DNA of 64,000 nucleotides from JAENVU01 sp038250905 (GTDB lineage: Bacteria > Actinomycetota > Acidimicrobiia > IMCC26256 > JAENVU01), in NCBI GenBank assembly GCA_038250905.1, contig JBBSBV010000014.1:1-64000 (forward strand), in the 5' to 3' direction. The notes beneath the pieces are model-generated. The model ran no database searches, was not told where the DNA came from, and saw only the letters and a program-made list of their open reading frames with translations. A program made the position numbers and the translations under genes. Below, piece by piece: positions 43,486-52,686 of this stretch. The first letter of the stretch is position 1; each line of letters begins with the position of its first letter.

Positions 43486-44652
43486 TTACGTCTGGGCTTC
43501 GGTTTCGGCCGGGACCGTTCGCAACAGGAGCCAGGCGGCCACGGCCGCGGTGAGCGAGGCGGCCAGGATGGCGAGCTTGGCCACGTCGAGATCCGTCCCG
43601 GAAAAGCTGAGCCCGGCGACGAACAGTGAGACGGTGAATCCGATCCCGCCGAGCAATCCGATCGCCACCAGCTCCCGGCTCCCGACGCCGGGCGCCGCCT
43701 GTCCGCCGGCACGGATGGCGACCCACGATCCCGCGGTGATCCCGGCGACCTTCCCGACCACCAACCCGAGCACGATGCCGATCGCCAAGGGGCTGGTCAC
43801 GGCGTCCTGGATCTGCGACACCCCGATGACGATGCCGGCGTTGGCGAGCGCGAAGAGGGGCAGGACGAGGAAGTTGCTCCACGGCTGCACCCGGTGCTCG
43901 AGGTCGGTGAGCACCGGTCGCCCCTTGTGGGTGCGCACCGGCGTCACGAGCCCGAGTACGACACCTGCGATGGTGGCGTGGATACCCGACTGGATCACGA
44001 CCACCCAGAACAGGACCGACAGCACGATGTACCACGCCGGATGTTCACACCAGCGCCGCATCACCACGAGCAATGCGACGACGGGAAGCATTGCGAGCAG
44101 CCAACCCATGGAGATCCCGGCCGAATAGAACACCGCGATCACGATGATGGCGCCGAGGTCGTCGACCACGGCCAGGGTGAGCAGCATGAGGCCCATGCCG
44201 CTCGGCGCGTGGCGGCCCGCCACGCGGAACACCATCACCGCGAACGCGATGTCGGTCGCCATCGGAATTCCCCAGCCGTGGGTAAAACCGGTCCCGGCCG
44301 TGGCGATCGCGAAGATCACGGCGGGAAGGACCATGCCCCCGAACGCCGCCGCGATAGGGACCGCGGCGACGCGCGGGGTGCCGAGTTCGCCGTCGACGAA
44401 CTCCCGCTTGATCTCGAGTCCGACCACGAAGAAGAACACCGCCATGAGCCCCTCGTTGATCCACTTGGTGAGGGTCAGCGCATGGGGTGGTCCCGGCAGT
44501 GACAGGTGGGTGTTCCACAGGTCGTGGTAGCTCTGCGGCGCGAAGTTGGCCCAGACGAGAGCGGCCAACGTGGCGACGACGAGGACAATTCCGGCGGCGG
44601 TCTCGCGGCGGAAGAACTCCGATATGTGGCGCCGTAGGCGAGATGGTGACAT
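43486..44652 (-). CDS. nhaA: Na+/H+ antiporter NhaA
   Basis: The 388-residue antiporter has about twelve membrane spans. The paired aspartates of the ion site are in AVVDDLGAIIVIAVFY, and FFFVVGLEIKREFVDGEL and GWGIPMATDIAFA are conserved NhaA segments. It expels sodium in exchange for protons, supporting salt and alkali tolerance. Start ATG 44652. It is 34 bases upstream of the FAAL-like gene on the same strand. Confidence 0.96.
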   Translation of the reverse strand: MSPSRLRRHISEFFRRETAAGIVLVVATLAALVWANFAPQSYHDLWNTHLSLPGPPHALTLTKWINEGLMAVFFFVVGLEIKREFVDGELGTPRVAAVPIAAAFGGMVLPAVIFAIATAGTGFTHGWGIPMATDIAFAVMVFRVAGRHAPSGMGLMLLTLAVVDDLGAIIVIAVFYSAGISMGWLLAMLPVVALLVVMRRWCEHPAWYIVLSVLFWVVVIQSGIHATIAGVVLGLVTPVRTHKGRPVLTDLEHRVQPWSNFLVLPLFALANAGIVIGVSQIQDAVTSPLAIGIVLGLVVGKVAGITAGSWVAIRAGGQAAPGVGSRELVAIGLLGGIGFTVSLFVAGLSFSGTDLDVAKLAILAASLTAAVAAWLLLRTVPAETEAQT

Positions 44653-44741
44653 GGTCGCTTCCGCGAGGGAACAGGGATGCCGACCAGACTTCCCGGCGCG
44701 CCGGGGGCGATTCTACGGGCGACCGAGCCCGCGTCGTGGGT

Positions 44742-46001
44742 TCAGGGCGCCGAACGCTCGCGGCTGAGTTGATACGTGGTCACACAGGCGTCACCCATCA
44801 CCAGGTCGGCGGCCACCGCCGCGATGAGTGCGGGGACCACGAACGTGGCTCGACCGGTGGTCTCGGCGACGAACATGACCGCGGCGAGCGGCACGCGATA
44901 GCCGGCGCCGAGGAATGCGGCGACGCCGAGGATGGTGAAGAGCGTGTCGTCGGCCCGATTGACGATGCCGCCGGCCGCTCGCCCGAGCAACGCGCCGGCC
45001 ACGACGAGCGGGACGAACAATCCTCCGGACCCGCCACCGGCCACGCTGGCGCCGGTGGCCAAGATCCGCAGCACCATGATCAATAGCAGTAACCCGACGG
45101 CGCGGTCGGGTTCGAGGGCCCAGTGGATCGCCTCGTACCCGGGCCCGAGCATGAGGTCCTTCCCGGTGGTGATCCGCCCGAGGGCGAAGAGGCCGCCGAG
45201 TGAGACACCCGCACCGAGCACCCGCCACGGGAGCGCAACCTGGGTCGACAGGTGCTTGGCGCGGTGGATGAACGCCGCGAAGAGTCGCGCGCCGACGCCG
45301 GCCAGGACGCCGAGGACCAAGGCCCCGAGGAGGTGGACCGCACTGAAGCCGCCGCGTTCCTTGGCCGCGAAGAGCGGGACCGTCCCGTTCACGATGGCGA
45401 AGCCGAGGTAACCGGTCGCGGCTGCGACCAGGCACGGCAGCAACTTGCGGTGGGCGAAGTCGTCCTGGAACGGGACTTCGATCGCGAAGAGTGCTCCGGT
45501 GGCCGGGGCCTTGAAGATCGCCGCGATCCCGGCCGCGGCGCCGGCCGTCATCAGGACCTTGCGGTCGACCGGGCGGAACAGCCACCCCATGCGCTGTTGG
45601 ACGAAGGTCCCCACCGCGCCGCCGGTGAAGATCGAGAGGCCTTCGAGGCCCATGGCCCCCCCGAAGCCGATGGTGAGGATCGAGGCCAGGACCCCGCCCG
45701 GTGCGGACCGCACGTCCATGTCCCCGTCCGAGTGGAACGCCTTGAGCCATACGTCGGCGAGGCTCGGCGAGCTGCCGAACGCGAGGTAGCGGAGGGCGAG
45801 TGCCGCGAGGGTGAGACCGACGAGGGGCGCGCCCGCCACGAGCCAGAGCGGGAGGGACTGGGTCCAGTCGAGCAGATGGTTCGTGGCCACCTCGCAGCCG
45901 GCCACGATGAGTCCGGTGATGATGCCGACGAACGCCGACGCGGCGATGACGTCACGCGAGCGTTGGGCGAACCCGCCGAGCCGGTTCGTGGCCGGGGTCA
46001 C
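44742..46001 (-). CDS. ClC-type chloride channel/antiporter
   Basis: The 419-residue ClC membrane protein has no CBS domains. The glutamate gate is kept in GLEGLSIFTGG (GREGP in most ClCs), and GGSGGLFVPLVVAGALLG matches the second anion-site motif. The first site reads GSSPSLADVWLKAF instead of GSGIP. These changes could alter anion preference, for example toward fluoride, but this is inference. Start GTG 46001; the 89-base gap to nhaA contains the palindrome CCCGGCGCGCCGGG (44692-44705). Confidence 0.88.
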   Translation of the reverse strand: MTPATNRLGGFAQRSRDVIAASAFVGIITGLIVAGCEVATNHLLDWTQSLPLWLVAGAPLVGLTLAALALRYLAFGSSPSLADVWLKAFHSDGDMDVRSAPGGVLASILTIGFGGAMGLEGLSIFTGGAVGTFVQQRMGWLFRPVDRKVLMTAGAAAGIAAIFKAPATGALFAIEVPFQDDFAHRKLLPCLVAAATGYLGFAIVNGTVPLFAAKERGGFSAVHLLGALVLGVLAGVGARLFAAFIHRAKHLSTQVALPWRVLGAGVSLGGLFALGRITTGKDLMLGPGYEAIHWALEPDRAVGLLLLIMVLRILATGASVAGGGSGGLFVPLVVAGALLGRAAGGIVNRADDTLFTILGVAAFLGAGYRVPLAAVMFVAETTGRATFVVPALIAAVAADLVMGDACVTTYQLSRERSAP

Positions 46002-46020
46002 CGGTGGGTCACCTGGTTGC

Positions 46021-47142
46021 TCACTTGGACGGCAACAAGCGGGGGGCGTCGATTGCGAACTCGGGCCATCGTTTGCGTGACCGCGCCGCGAGTTTGTGCA
46101 TCAACGCGATGGCATCCGGGTCGTCGTCACCGGGCCGCGTGTGGATCCACCCCTCGGCCAGCATGCCGTCCATGATCTCGCGGCCGATGTCGGTGCGGAC
46201 GATGGTGAGCGTCCAGTCGTTGAACTTGCCGATCCCGCCGGTGGAGATGTCGGCGTGCTCGGCCGCGAAGTCGGGACAGGCCTTGCACCCCTCACGGGTC
46301 CAGGCGTGGCATTCCTTCAACGGGATCTCGTGGTAGTCGCCGTTGTTCATCCAGATCTGGAACACGCCCTTGATGTTCATCTTGCGCATGTCGGCCTTCT
46401 TCAAGCCGTACTTGGCCTCGAAGAGCTCCTCGAAGATGGCGTCGTCGAAGGTCTTCGAGCAGAGCAGCCCGATGTTCAGCGAGAGCCGACGGCCGACCTT
46501 GCCCGCCTTGCGCTGCTTCATCACCGGCGGCACCGAACTCTGACAGCTCATGCCGACCAGCGCGATGCGTTCCGCGCCGCCTTCGACGGCATCGGCGTAC
46601 GCCATGGTGTTGGCGCTGTAGGTGTACCGGCTGCCGGCCGAGGCGATGATGTCCTCCCGGGTCCGGGCGACGCCGGGGATGGCCTTCCACGTGGAGCCGT
46701 CACCTTCGAGGTAGCTGACGAGCGCGGCGTCGATGATGTCCTTCTCCAGGCAGTAGAGGAGGATCGCGCCGACCAACCCGCCGTCCTGGCCCACCTCGTG
46801 GATGACCTCGTCCGAGGCCCGGGCCAGCACGATGTCCTTGTAGATCCCGGAGATCTCGTCCGGGGTCCGGGTGCGACCGAACAGGAACTCGTCGATCTCG
46901 GGCTCCCACGCGCGGAACCGCGGGCAGGCGCGGGTGCAGGACGTGCACCCCTTGTCGCCGTGCGAGCAGTCGGCCGGGCCGCCGTACTCCTCGAACTGGA
47001 ACGGTTTGTAGACGCCCTCGGTGTCCTGATAGCCGAGCACATCGTGCGGACAGGCGATCACGCAACCTGCACATCCGGTACACAGTCCGGAGGTGACGAC
47101 TTCGTCGTAGAGGTGCTTCCACTGGAGCTTCTCGGGCGGCAT
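46021..47142 (-). CDS. Coenzyme F420 hydrogenase/dehydrogenase beta-subunit-like (FrhB) protein
   Basis: The 373-residue protein has two N-terminal Fe-S clusters: CTGCAGCVIACP and a second CSHGDKGCTSCTRACP. The FrhB N and C domains follow (IVLARASDEVIHEVGQDGGLVGAILLYCLE in part, LVGMSCQSSVPPVMK, NIGLLCSKTFDD, CKACPDFAAEHADISTGGIG). Members pass electrons between F420 and a partner protein. No hydrogenase or dehydrogenase large subunit is adjacent, so the partner is elsewhere or unknown. ATG 47142. It implies an F420 economy, which fits the actinobacterial setting. Confidence 0.9.
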   Translation of the reverse strand: MPPEKLQWKHLYDEVVTSGLCTGCAGCVIACPHDVLGYQDTEGVYKPFQFEEYGGPADCSHGDKGCTSCTRACPRFRAWEPEIDEFLFGRTRTPDEISGIYKDIVLARASDEVIHEVGQDGGLVGAILLYCLEKDIIDAALVSYLEGDGSTWKAIPGVARTREDIIASAGSRYTYSANTMAYADAVEGGAERIALVGMSCQSSVPPVMKQRKAGKVGRRLSLNIGLLCSKTFDDAIFEELFEAKYGLKKADMRKMNIKGVFQIWMNNGDYHEIPLKECHAWTREGCKACPDFAAEHADISTGGIGKFNDWTLTIVRTDIGREIMDGMLAEGWIHTRPGDDDPDAIALMHKLAARSRKRWPEFAIDAPRLLPSK

Positions 47143-47260
47143 CGGTGGAGTCTGTCATCGGCGTGCGCCTCCGGGCACCTCGTTCCCGTCGCAGCACCCT
47201 TCGAGCCCGTTGGGTGCGACGGTCGCGTGGCCCGGCTCGGCCGGGTCGTAGCGTGCGGGG

Positions 47261-48208
47261 ATGGTCGATCAACCGCCCGCCTGGTCGGCGCCGCCGCCCC
47301 CACCGCCACCCCCGCCGCCGCCCCCGCCCTTCGGCGCGTATCCAGGGGCGTATCCCGCGGTCGCGATGGCGCCCACCCCGTTCCGGCGGCTGCGGGGCCT
47401 GGCCGTCGCGCTCTACGTGTTGCTCTCGATCGCGGGCGTGCTCGCGCTCGTCACCATCCCGGTGGTCCTCAACCAACGCTCGGTCGCGGCCGACCACACG
47501 AGCTTCGGTGCGATTGCAGTCGACCAGTCGGTGCGCGACGCGAACGACGCGACGAGTGCGGTCTCCGGTTTTCTCGTGACGGTCTCGATCGCGATCCTCG
47601 TGGTGCTCATCATCTGGATGTGGCGCGCCGCGTCGAACCTCGCGCTGTTCGCGCGCGTCCGACCGAAGTTCGCCACCGGGTTCGCCATCGGCGGCTGGTT
47701 CATCCCGCTGGCTTTCGCGGTGATCCCCGGTATGCAGATGTACGACATCTGGAAGGGATCGGGTCCACCGCTCCGGTCGGGCGAGCGGCCGACCGGGTCC
47801 CCACTCGTCGTGTGGTGGTGGCTGGCGTTCGTCCCGGGCCGGTTCCTGGCCTACCTCGTGACCTCGATGAAGGTCGGCCACCTCTACCAGGCGTCGACGT
47901 TCGAGACGACGAGCCTGCTGCTCATGATCGGTTCCGGGTTGCTGGCCGTCGCCGCCGTGCTCCTGATCCTGGTGGTCCGGGGCATCACGCAACGGCAGGA
48001 GGCCGGCCTGGCGGCGCTCATGTCGGGCGCGGGTCCCGCCGGTACGGGTCCGGCCGCTTCGGGGTGGTTGCCGCCGCCGCCGGCTCCGTACGTTGCGACC
48101 CCGCCGTGGAGTCCTGTCCCACCCGCGGCACCGCCGGAGGTCTGGCCCGCGCCTCCGCCGCGATCGTGGCCGGCACCGCCCGAGGACGATCCGAACCCGC
48201 TCCGCTGA
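47261..48208 (+). CDS. DUF4328 family membrane protein
   Basis: The 315-residue protein has a Pro-rich cytosolic N-terminus (14 consecutive prolines broken only by none), then four to five membrane segments (about 48-70, 103-125, 140-170, 190-215, 225-250) with the DUF4328 features WRAASNLALF, GGWFIPLAF and MYDIWKGSG, and a long Pro/Ala/Trp-rich tail. Function unknown. Proline-rich ends may recruit partner proteins (inference). ATG 47261. Confidence 0.85.
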   Translation: MVDQPPAWSAPPPPPPPPPPPPPFGAYPGAYPAVAMAPTPFRRLRGLAVALYVLLSIAGVLALVTIPVVLNQRSVAADHTSFGAIAVDQSVRDANDATSAVSGFLVTVSIAILVVLIIWMWRAASNLALFARVRPKFATGFAIGGWFIPLAFAVIPGMQMYDIWKGSGPPLRSGERPTGSPLVVWWWLAFVPGRFLAYLVTSMKVGHLYQASTFETTSLLLMIGSGLLAVAAVLLILVVRGITQRQEAGLAALMSGAGPAGTGPAASGWLPPPPAPYVATPPWSPVPPAAPPEVWPAPPPRSWPAPPEDDPNPLR

Positions 48209-48212
48209 GCGG

Positions 48213-48488
48213 TCAGGAGCGAAGGAGTCGCTCCACGGCGTGGACCGCCTCGGTGATCTTCGCGTCACCCTCACCCCGGTCGTGCGCCTCCATCACGCAG
48301 TGCCGGAGGTGCTCGTCGAGCAGTCCCAGGCCCACGTTCTCGAGGGCTTTGCTGACCGCGGCGATCTGGGTGAGCACGTCGACGCAGTACTGGTCGTTGT
48401 CGATCATGCGGGCGATGCCGCGCACCTGGCCCTCGATCCGGGCCAGCCGGCGGGCGTAGTCGTCTTTGTGGAGGGTGTAGCCCCGCAT
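48213..48488 (-). CDS. csoR: Copper-sensing repressor CsoR (DUF156)
   Basis: The 91-residue four-helix repressor has the copper ligands in CsoR positions: Cys35, His60 and Cys64 (YCVDVLTQ, DEHLRHCVMEA). It would bind its operator without copper and let go on Cu(I) binding. It diverges from a copper P-type ATPase 75 bases away, across a G-tract operator, which supports a copper role over nickel or formaldehyde. ATG 48488. Gap between the two starts is only 74 bases. Confidence 0.92.
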   Translation of the reverse strand: MRGYTLHKDDYARRLARIEGQVRGIARMIDNDQYCVDVLTQIAAVSKALENVGLGLLDEHLRHCVMEAHDRGEGDAKITEAVHAVERLLRS

Positions 48489-48499
48489 GCTGGTCTCCC

Positions 48500-48530
48500 T
48501 TGTGTTGGATAGGGTAGGGGGGTATAGTAT
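48500..48530 (+). promoter_or_regulatory. copA promoter with CsoR-type operator in the spacer
   Basis: TTGTGT (48500-48505) and TATAGT (48523-48528) form -35 and -10 boxes 17 bases apart, giving a start near 48535. The spacer and -10 carry ATAGGGTAGGGGGGTATAGTAT (48509-48530, 22 bases in all), an A/T-flanked G6 tract as in CsoR/RcnR operators. A repressor here would block the polymerase directly. GAGGTGG (48549-48555) is the ribosome site of the ATPase gene. Confidence 0.6.
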
Positions 48531-48562
48531 CAACTCCTGATCCTCCCCGAGGTGGTACCGCA

Positions 48563-50809
48563 ATGGCCCAGCCCTCAGCTCCTCCGCACGAAGACCGGCT
48601 CGATCTCGGCATCGGTGGCATGACGTGTGCATCCTGTGCGGCACGGGTCGAGAAGACCCTCGCTGCGGTGCCGGGGGTCGATTCGTGCACGGTGAACTTC
48701 GCCACCGAGGTCGCCACCGTCCACTACGACCACGCGCGGGTGGAGCCCGAGGCGCTGGCCGGCGCGGTCGAGGGCATCGGCTACTCCGCGCTCCTCCCTC
48801 CCGATCCCGCCGAGATGGCGGCCGGTCACGGGGGACACGCGGCCGCGCACGACCACATGCACGAGGAGGACGCCGCCGACCTCCGGCGCCGGTTGATCGT
48901 CGCGGTGGTGCTCGGCCTGCCGGTGGTGCTCATCTCGATGGTCCCGGCGTTCACCTTCAATGGTTGGCAGTGGGTCGCCGCGGTACTCGCCACCCCGGTG
49001 ATCTTCTGGTCGGGCTGGCCGTATCACCGCGCCACGCTGATGAACCTGCGCCACGGCGCCGTCACCATGGACACCCTCGTCACGATGGGAACCGGTGCAG
49101 CGTGGGTGTGGTCGATGGTCGCGTTGGTGTTTCTCGACGCGTCGACGTCGGGCATGGAATCGATGACCGGCTCGAGTTCCAGCGGTGCCCACGTCTACTT
49201 CGAGACCGCGGCGGTCATCACCGCACTGCTCCTGCTCGGAAAGTTCTTCGAGGCCCGCGCGAAGCGGCGGTCGTCCGGCGCGTTGCGTGCGCTCCTGGAA
49301 CTCGGCGCGAAGGTGGCGCGGCTCGAGAGCGGTGAGGAGATCCCCGCCGCCGACCTCCAGGTGGGTCAGCGGTTCGTCGTGCGGCCCGGAGAGAAGATCG
49401 CGACCGACGGCGTCGTCGTCGACGGCGCGTCGGCTGTCGACGTCTCGATGCTCACGGGCGAGTCGGTCCCGGTCGAGGTGACGACGGGCGACCGTGTCTT
49501 CGGTGCGACCGTCAACGCGTCGGGCCGGTTGGTCATCGAGGCGACGAGCGTCGGGAGCGAGACCGCGCTGGCGCAGATCGCGCGATTGGTGGCCGATGCT
49601 CAGGGGTCCAAGGCCCCGGTCCAACGACTGGCCGACCGCATCGCCGCGATCTTCGTCCCGGTGGTGATGGTGATCGCGCTCGGCACGCTCGTGGCCTGGC
49701 TCGTCACCGGCCATGGGGCCGACCGCGCCTTCACCGCCGCGGTCGCGGTGTTGATCATCGCCTGCCCCTGCGCACTCGGGTTGGCCACACCCACCGCGAT
49801 CATGGTGGGGACCGGGCGGGGTGCGCAGCTGGGGATCGTGATCCGGGGCGGTGAGGTGCTCGAGGCCACCCGGCGCGTGGACATCGCGGTGCTGGACAAG
49901 ACCGGGACCGTGACCACCGGTCGGATGACCCTCGTCGGCGTCGAGACCCAGCCGGGGGAGGACGCGGCCCGGATCGCGGAGCTCGTGGCCGCCGCGGAAG
50001 ACGCGTCGGAACACCCGATCGCCCACGCGATCGTGGTCGGCCTGCGAGCCGATGGCGCGCCGGTGCGTACACCGACCGCGTTCACGAACGCCGCCGGGCG
50101 CGGGATCGAGGCCACGGTCGACGGTCAGACGATTCGGGTCGGGCGCCTCGATTACGTCGGCGCCGCCGCGCCGGAGATCAGCGCCGCCGCCGACGCCGCC
50201 GCGGCGCGCGGCGAATCCGCGGTGTTCGCAGGTTGGGACGGACGCGTGCGCGCCGCGTTCTTCGTGGCCGATACTGCGAAGCCGTCGTCCCGGGCGGCGA
50301 TCGCCGCGCTGCACGATCTCGGCGTGGAGACCGTGATGGTCACGGGGGACCGTGAGGCCACCGCGCGTACCGTCGCCGAGCAGGTCGGGATCGACCGGGT
50401 CGTCGCCGACGTGCTGCCCGAGGACAAGGTTGCGCTCGTGCGTGAACTCCAGGCCGAGGGCCACCAGGTCGCCGTCGTCGGCGACGGTGTCAACGACGCG
50501 CCCGCGCTTGCCCAGGCCGACCTCGGAATCGCGATCGGCACGGGCACCGACGTCGCAATCGAAGCGAGCGACCTGACCCTGGTGTCGGGTGACCTCCGTG
50601 GCGCGTCGGATGCGATCGCGCTGTCACGCGCGACGTTGCGCACGATCAAGGGCAACCTCTTCTGGGCGTTCGCCTACAACGTCGCCGCGATCCCGTTGGC
50701 CGCAGCCGGATTGTTGAACCCGGTGATCGCGGCCGCGGCGATGGGGTTCTCGTCGGTGTTCGTGGTCTCCAACTCGTTGCGGCTCCGCCGGTTCCACGGC
50801 GCCCGATGA
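48563..50809 (+). CDS. copA: Copper-translocating P1B-type ATPase
   Basis: The 748-residue pump has an N-terminal HMA domain with GMTCASC (Cys22, Cys25), a His/Met-rich spacer (about 88-105), and the membrane helix motif CPC (about 400), which marks Cu(I) ATPases. DKTGT (about 445) is the phosphorylated Asp; SEHPIAHAI gives the HP locus, TGES and GDGVNDAPALAQADLG complete the catalytic set. It exports Cu(I) using ATP. ATG 48563 was chosen with GAGGTGG 7 bases upstream. CsoR likely controls it. Confidence 0.95.
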   Translation: MAQPSAPPHEDRLDLGIGGMTCASCAARVEKTLAAVPGVDSCTVNFATEVATVHYDHARVEPEALAGAVEGIGYSALLPPDPAEMAAGHGGHAAAHDHMHEEDAADLRRRLIVAVVLGLPVVLISMVPAFTFNGWQWVAAVLATPVIFWSGWPYHRATLMNLRHGAVTMDTLVTMGTGAAWVWSMVALVFLDASTSGMESMTGSSSSGAHVYFETAAVITALLLLGKFFEARAKRRSSGALRALLELGAKVARLESGEEIPAADLQVGQRFVVRPGEKIATDGVVVDGASAVDVSMLTGESVPVEVTTGDRVFGATVNASGRLVIEATSVGSETALAQIARLVADAQGSKAPVQRLADRIAAIFVPVVMVIALGTLVAWLVTGHGADRAFTAAVAVLIIACPCALGLATPTAIMVGTGRGAQLGIVIRGGEVLEATRRVDIAVLDKTGTVTTGRMTLVGVETQPGEDAARIAELVAAAEDASEHPIAHAIVVGLRADGAPVRTPTAFTNAAGRGIEATVDGQTIRVGRLDYVGAAAPEISAAADAAAARGESAVFAGWDGRVRAAFFVADTAKPSSRAAIAALHDLGVETVMVTGDREATARTVAEQVGIDRVVADVLPEDKVALVRELQAEGHQVAVVGDGVNDAPALAQADLGIAIGTGTDVAIEASDLTLVSGDLRGASDAIALSRATLRTIKGNLFWAFAYNVAAIPLAAAGLLNPVIAAAAMGFSSVFVVSNSLRLRRFHGAR

Positions 50810-50818
50810 CGACGCGCG

Positions 50819-51307
50819 TCAGCGGGTGAGCCAGGCGTCGAGCAGTCCGACCTGCGCGGCGGCGTTCTCGCGGATGCCGCCGACGATCGCGCCCTCGACC
50901 TTGCCGCCGACGAGCGGCATCTTCACCTTGACCGCGCCGGTGATCATGCGCTGTGCCGTCGCGCCCGTGGCCACGATCACCGACCGGTAACGCCCGCTCA
51001 GCAGCCCGGCGTAGTGGTCGGGTCTTATCTCGCACTCGGTCTCGTGCGTGCCGAGATCGCAGACCGACCGTTCGATCCACGTCATGCGATCGGGATCCAC
51101 CACGCGCGTGACCGCCCGCGACAACTCGGCCTGGAACAGGTAGCGGACGTCCTGGTAGACGACGTCGCCCTCGCGGCGTTGGTCGAGCACCTCGGCGGAC
51201 CCGAGCTTCGGGAGTTCGGCCATGCGGGCCAGGAAGACCGGATCCACGAGCGCGGCGTCGAGCGCGTCGGGCGTGGCGGCGATCTCCTGGCTGATCTCGA
51301 AGTTCAT
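50819..51307 (-). CDS. DUF2505 (START/SRPBCC-like) protein
   Basis: The 162-residue protein matches DUF2505: an FEISQEIAATPDALDAALVDPVF opening (in part), a beta-rich centre, and a C-terminal helix with VKVKMPLVGGKVEGAIVGGI. Such proteins hold a hydrophobic cavity for a lipid-like ligand. The ligand is unknown. ATG 51307 overlaps the stop of the NRAMP-like gene (ATGA), so the two are co-translated. A TTG three codons upstream (51316) is an alternative. Confidence 0.85.
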   Translation of the reverse strand: MNFEISQEIAATPDALDAALVDPVFLARMAELPKLGSAEVLDQRREGDVVYQDVRYLFQAELSRAVTRVVDPDRMTWIERSVCDLGTHETECEIRPDHYAGLLSGRYRSVIVATGATAQRMITGAVKVKMPLVGGKVEGAIVGGIRENAAAQVGLLDAWLTR

Positions 51308-52653
51308 GGCCAGCAAAGGTACGCAATGGGGAGGGCCGCGCTGCCGATCACCGTGGCGATCATCAATGCGGTCGACAGGCGACCGCTGCGGCGCTCACCG
51401 AGGACTGCCGGATCGCGCGCCAGTCGGAGCATCACCCAGATGAGCGGCGGAGCCGTGACGCCATTGAGGATCGCGGCGTAGAAGAGGCTCCGAATCGGGT
51501 CGAGTCCCAGAAGATCGAGGCTGACGCCCACCACCATCGACCCGGCGATGACCAGGTAGAAACCGCGGGCCTGACGGAAAGTGCGCGAAAGGCCTTCCGG
51601 CCGACCGATCGCCTCCGCGACCGCGTAGGCCGTGGAGCCGGCGAGGATCGGAACCGCCAACAGTCCCAGGCCGACGATCCCGATGGCGAACAGGAGCTGC
51701 GCGAACGAGCCGGCAAGTGGTTCGAGGGCTCGGGCGGCCTGGTCCGCGCTCGTGATCGTGGTGAGGCCATGCGTGTGCAGCGTGAACGCAGTCGAGATCA
51801 GGATCGCACTGGCAACGAGCACGGCTGAGGTCATGCCCCCGACGACATCGACGCGCATGGCCCGAAAGTGGTCGTCGGTGATCGGTTCATCGGGGTTCAC
51901 GGCCGCGTCTGTGGTCTCCTCGTTCTCCTCGGATGCCTGCCAGAAGAACAGGTAGGGCGTGACGGTGGTGCCGAACACCGCGAGCAGGGCGGCGATGCCC
52001 ACCCGGCCGTCCGGGATGGTCGGGTGCACGAGGCCCCGGCCAACTGCCGTCCAATCCACATCGATCGTGAACAACACGATGACGTACGACGCGAGCGAGA
52101 GAGCGAGTACTCGGAGCACCTTGGCGTACCGGTGATACGGGACCGCGAGTTCGAGCACCACCATCAGGCCGGCCATCGCGACCGTCAACAGGGTTGCGGG
52201 GATCGGGATCTCGAGGTGCATCGCCGCACCCATCGACGCCAGGTCGGCGGCGATGTTGAAGGTGTTGGCAATCGCGACCAGGACCACACACGCAATGAGG
52301 ATCCGCCGGCTGAGGTGCCTCCGGATCAGGGCCGCGAGTCCGACGCCCGTGCCGAGGCCGAGCCGCGCGGCCGTCTCCTGGACGGTGGCGGCCATCACCC
52401 CGACCACCGGCATGGACCACAGCAGGCTGGCGCCGAAGGCCGCCCCGACCTGCGAATACGTCCCGATCCCCGAGGGATCGTCGTCGGCCGCGCCCGTGAC
52501 CAGCCCTGGGCCCAGCCGTTTGAAGTATCCCTGACCCCGGAGCACCCGGCGGCGGGGGTGATGACGACGGAATCGCGCGAACCTCGCCCGTTCCGAACCC
52601 GATGGCCCCGAATCCGGTGGTTCCGAAGCCGTCGGAGGCGGTTCCGGAATCAC
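51304..52653 (-). CDS. NRAMP-related divalent cation transporter with altered site motifs
   Basis: The 449-residue transporter has a Pro/Arg-rich cytosolic N-terminus (1-40) and about eleven membrane spans. The first helix break reads DDDPSGIGTYSQVG where classic NRAMPs have DPGN; the sixth reads TVTPYLFFWQASEE where they have MPHN. These are the two metal-binding unwound segments, so this is an NRAMP relative, possibly a Mg2+ or other cation carrier rather than a Mn/Fe one. GTG 52653 was chosen (34 bases from the metF start on the other strand); no ribosome site is seen, and GTG 52545 is an alternative that keeps all spans. It is coupled to DUF2505 by a 4-base overlap. Confidence 0.8.
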   Translation of the reverse strand: MIPEPPPTASEPPDSGPSGSERARFARFRRHHPRRRVLRGQGYFKRLGPGLVTGAADDDPSGIGTYSQVGAAFGASLLWSMPVVGVMAATVQETAARLGLGTGVGLAALIRRHLSRRILIACVVLVAIANTFNIAADLASMGAAMHLEIPIPATLLTVAMAGLMVVLELAVPYHRYAKVLRVLALSLASYVIVLFTIDVDWTAVGRGLVHPTIPDGRVGIAALLAVFGTTVTPYLFFWQASEENEETTDAAVNPDEPITDDHFRAMRVDVVGGMTSAVLVASAILISTAFTLHTHGLTTITSADQAARALEPLAGSFAQLLFAIGIVGLGLLAVPILAGSTAYAVAEAIGRPEGLSRTFRQARGFYLVIAGSMVVGVSLDLLGLDPIRSLFYAAILNGVTAPPLIWVMLRLARDPAVLGERRSGRLSTALMIATVIGSAALPIAYLCWP

Positions 52654-52686
52654 AGCGTCGAAGTCTCGCGTACCCTCTCCCGGACC

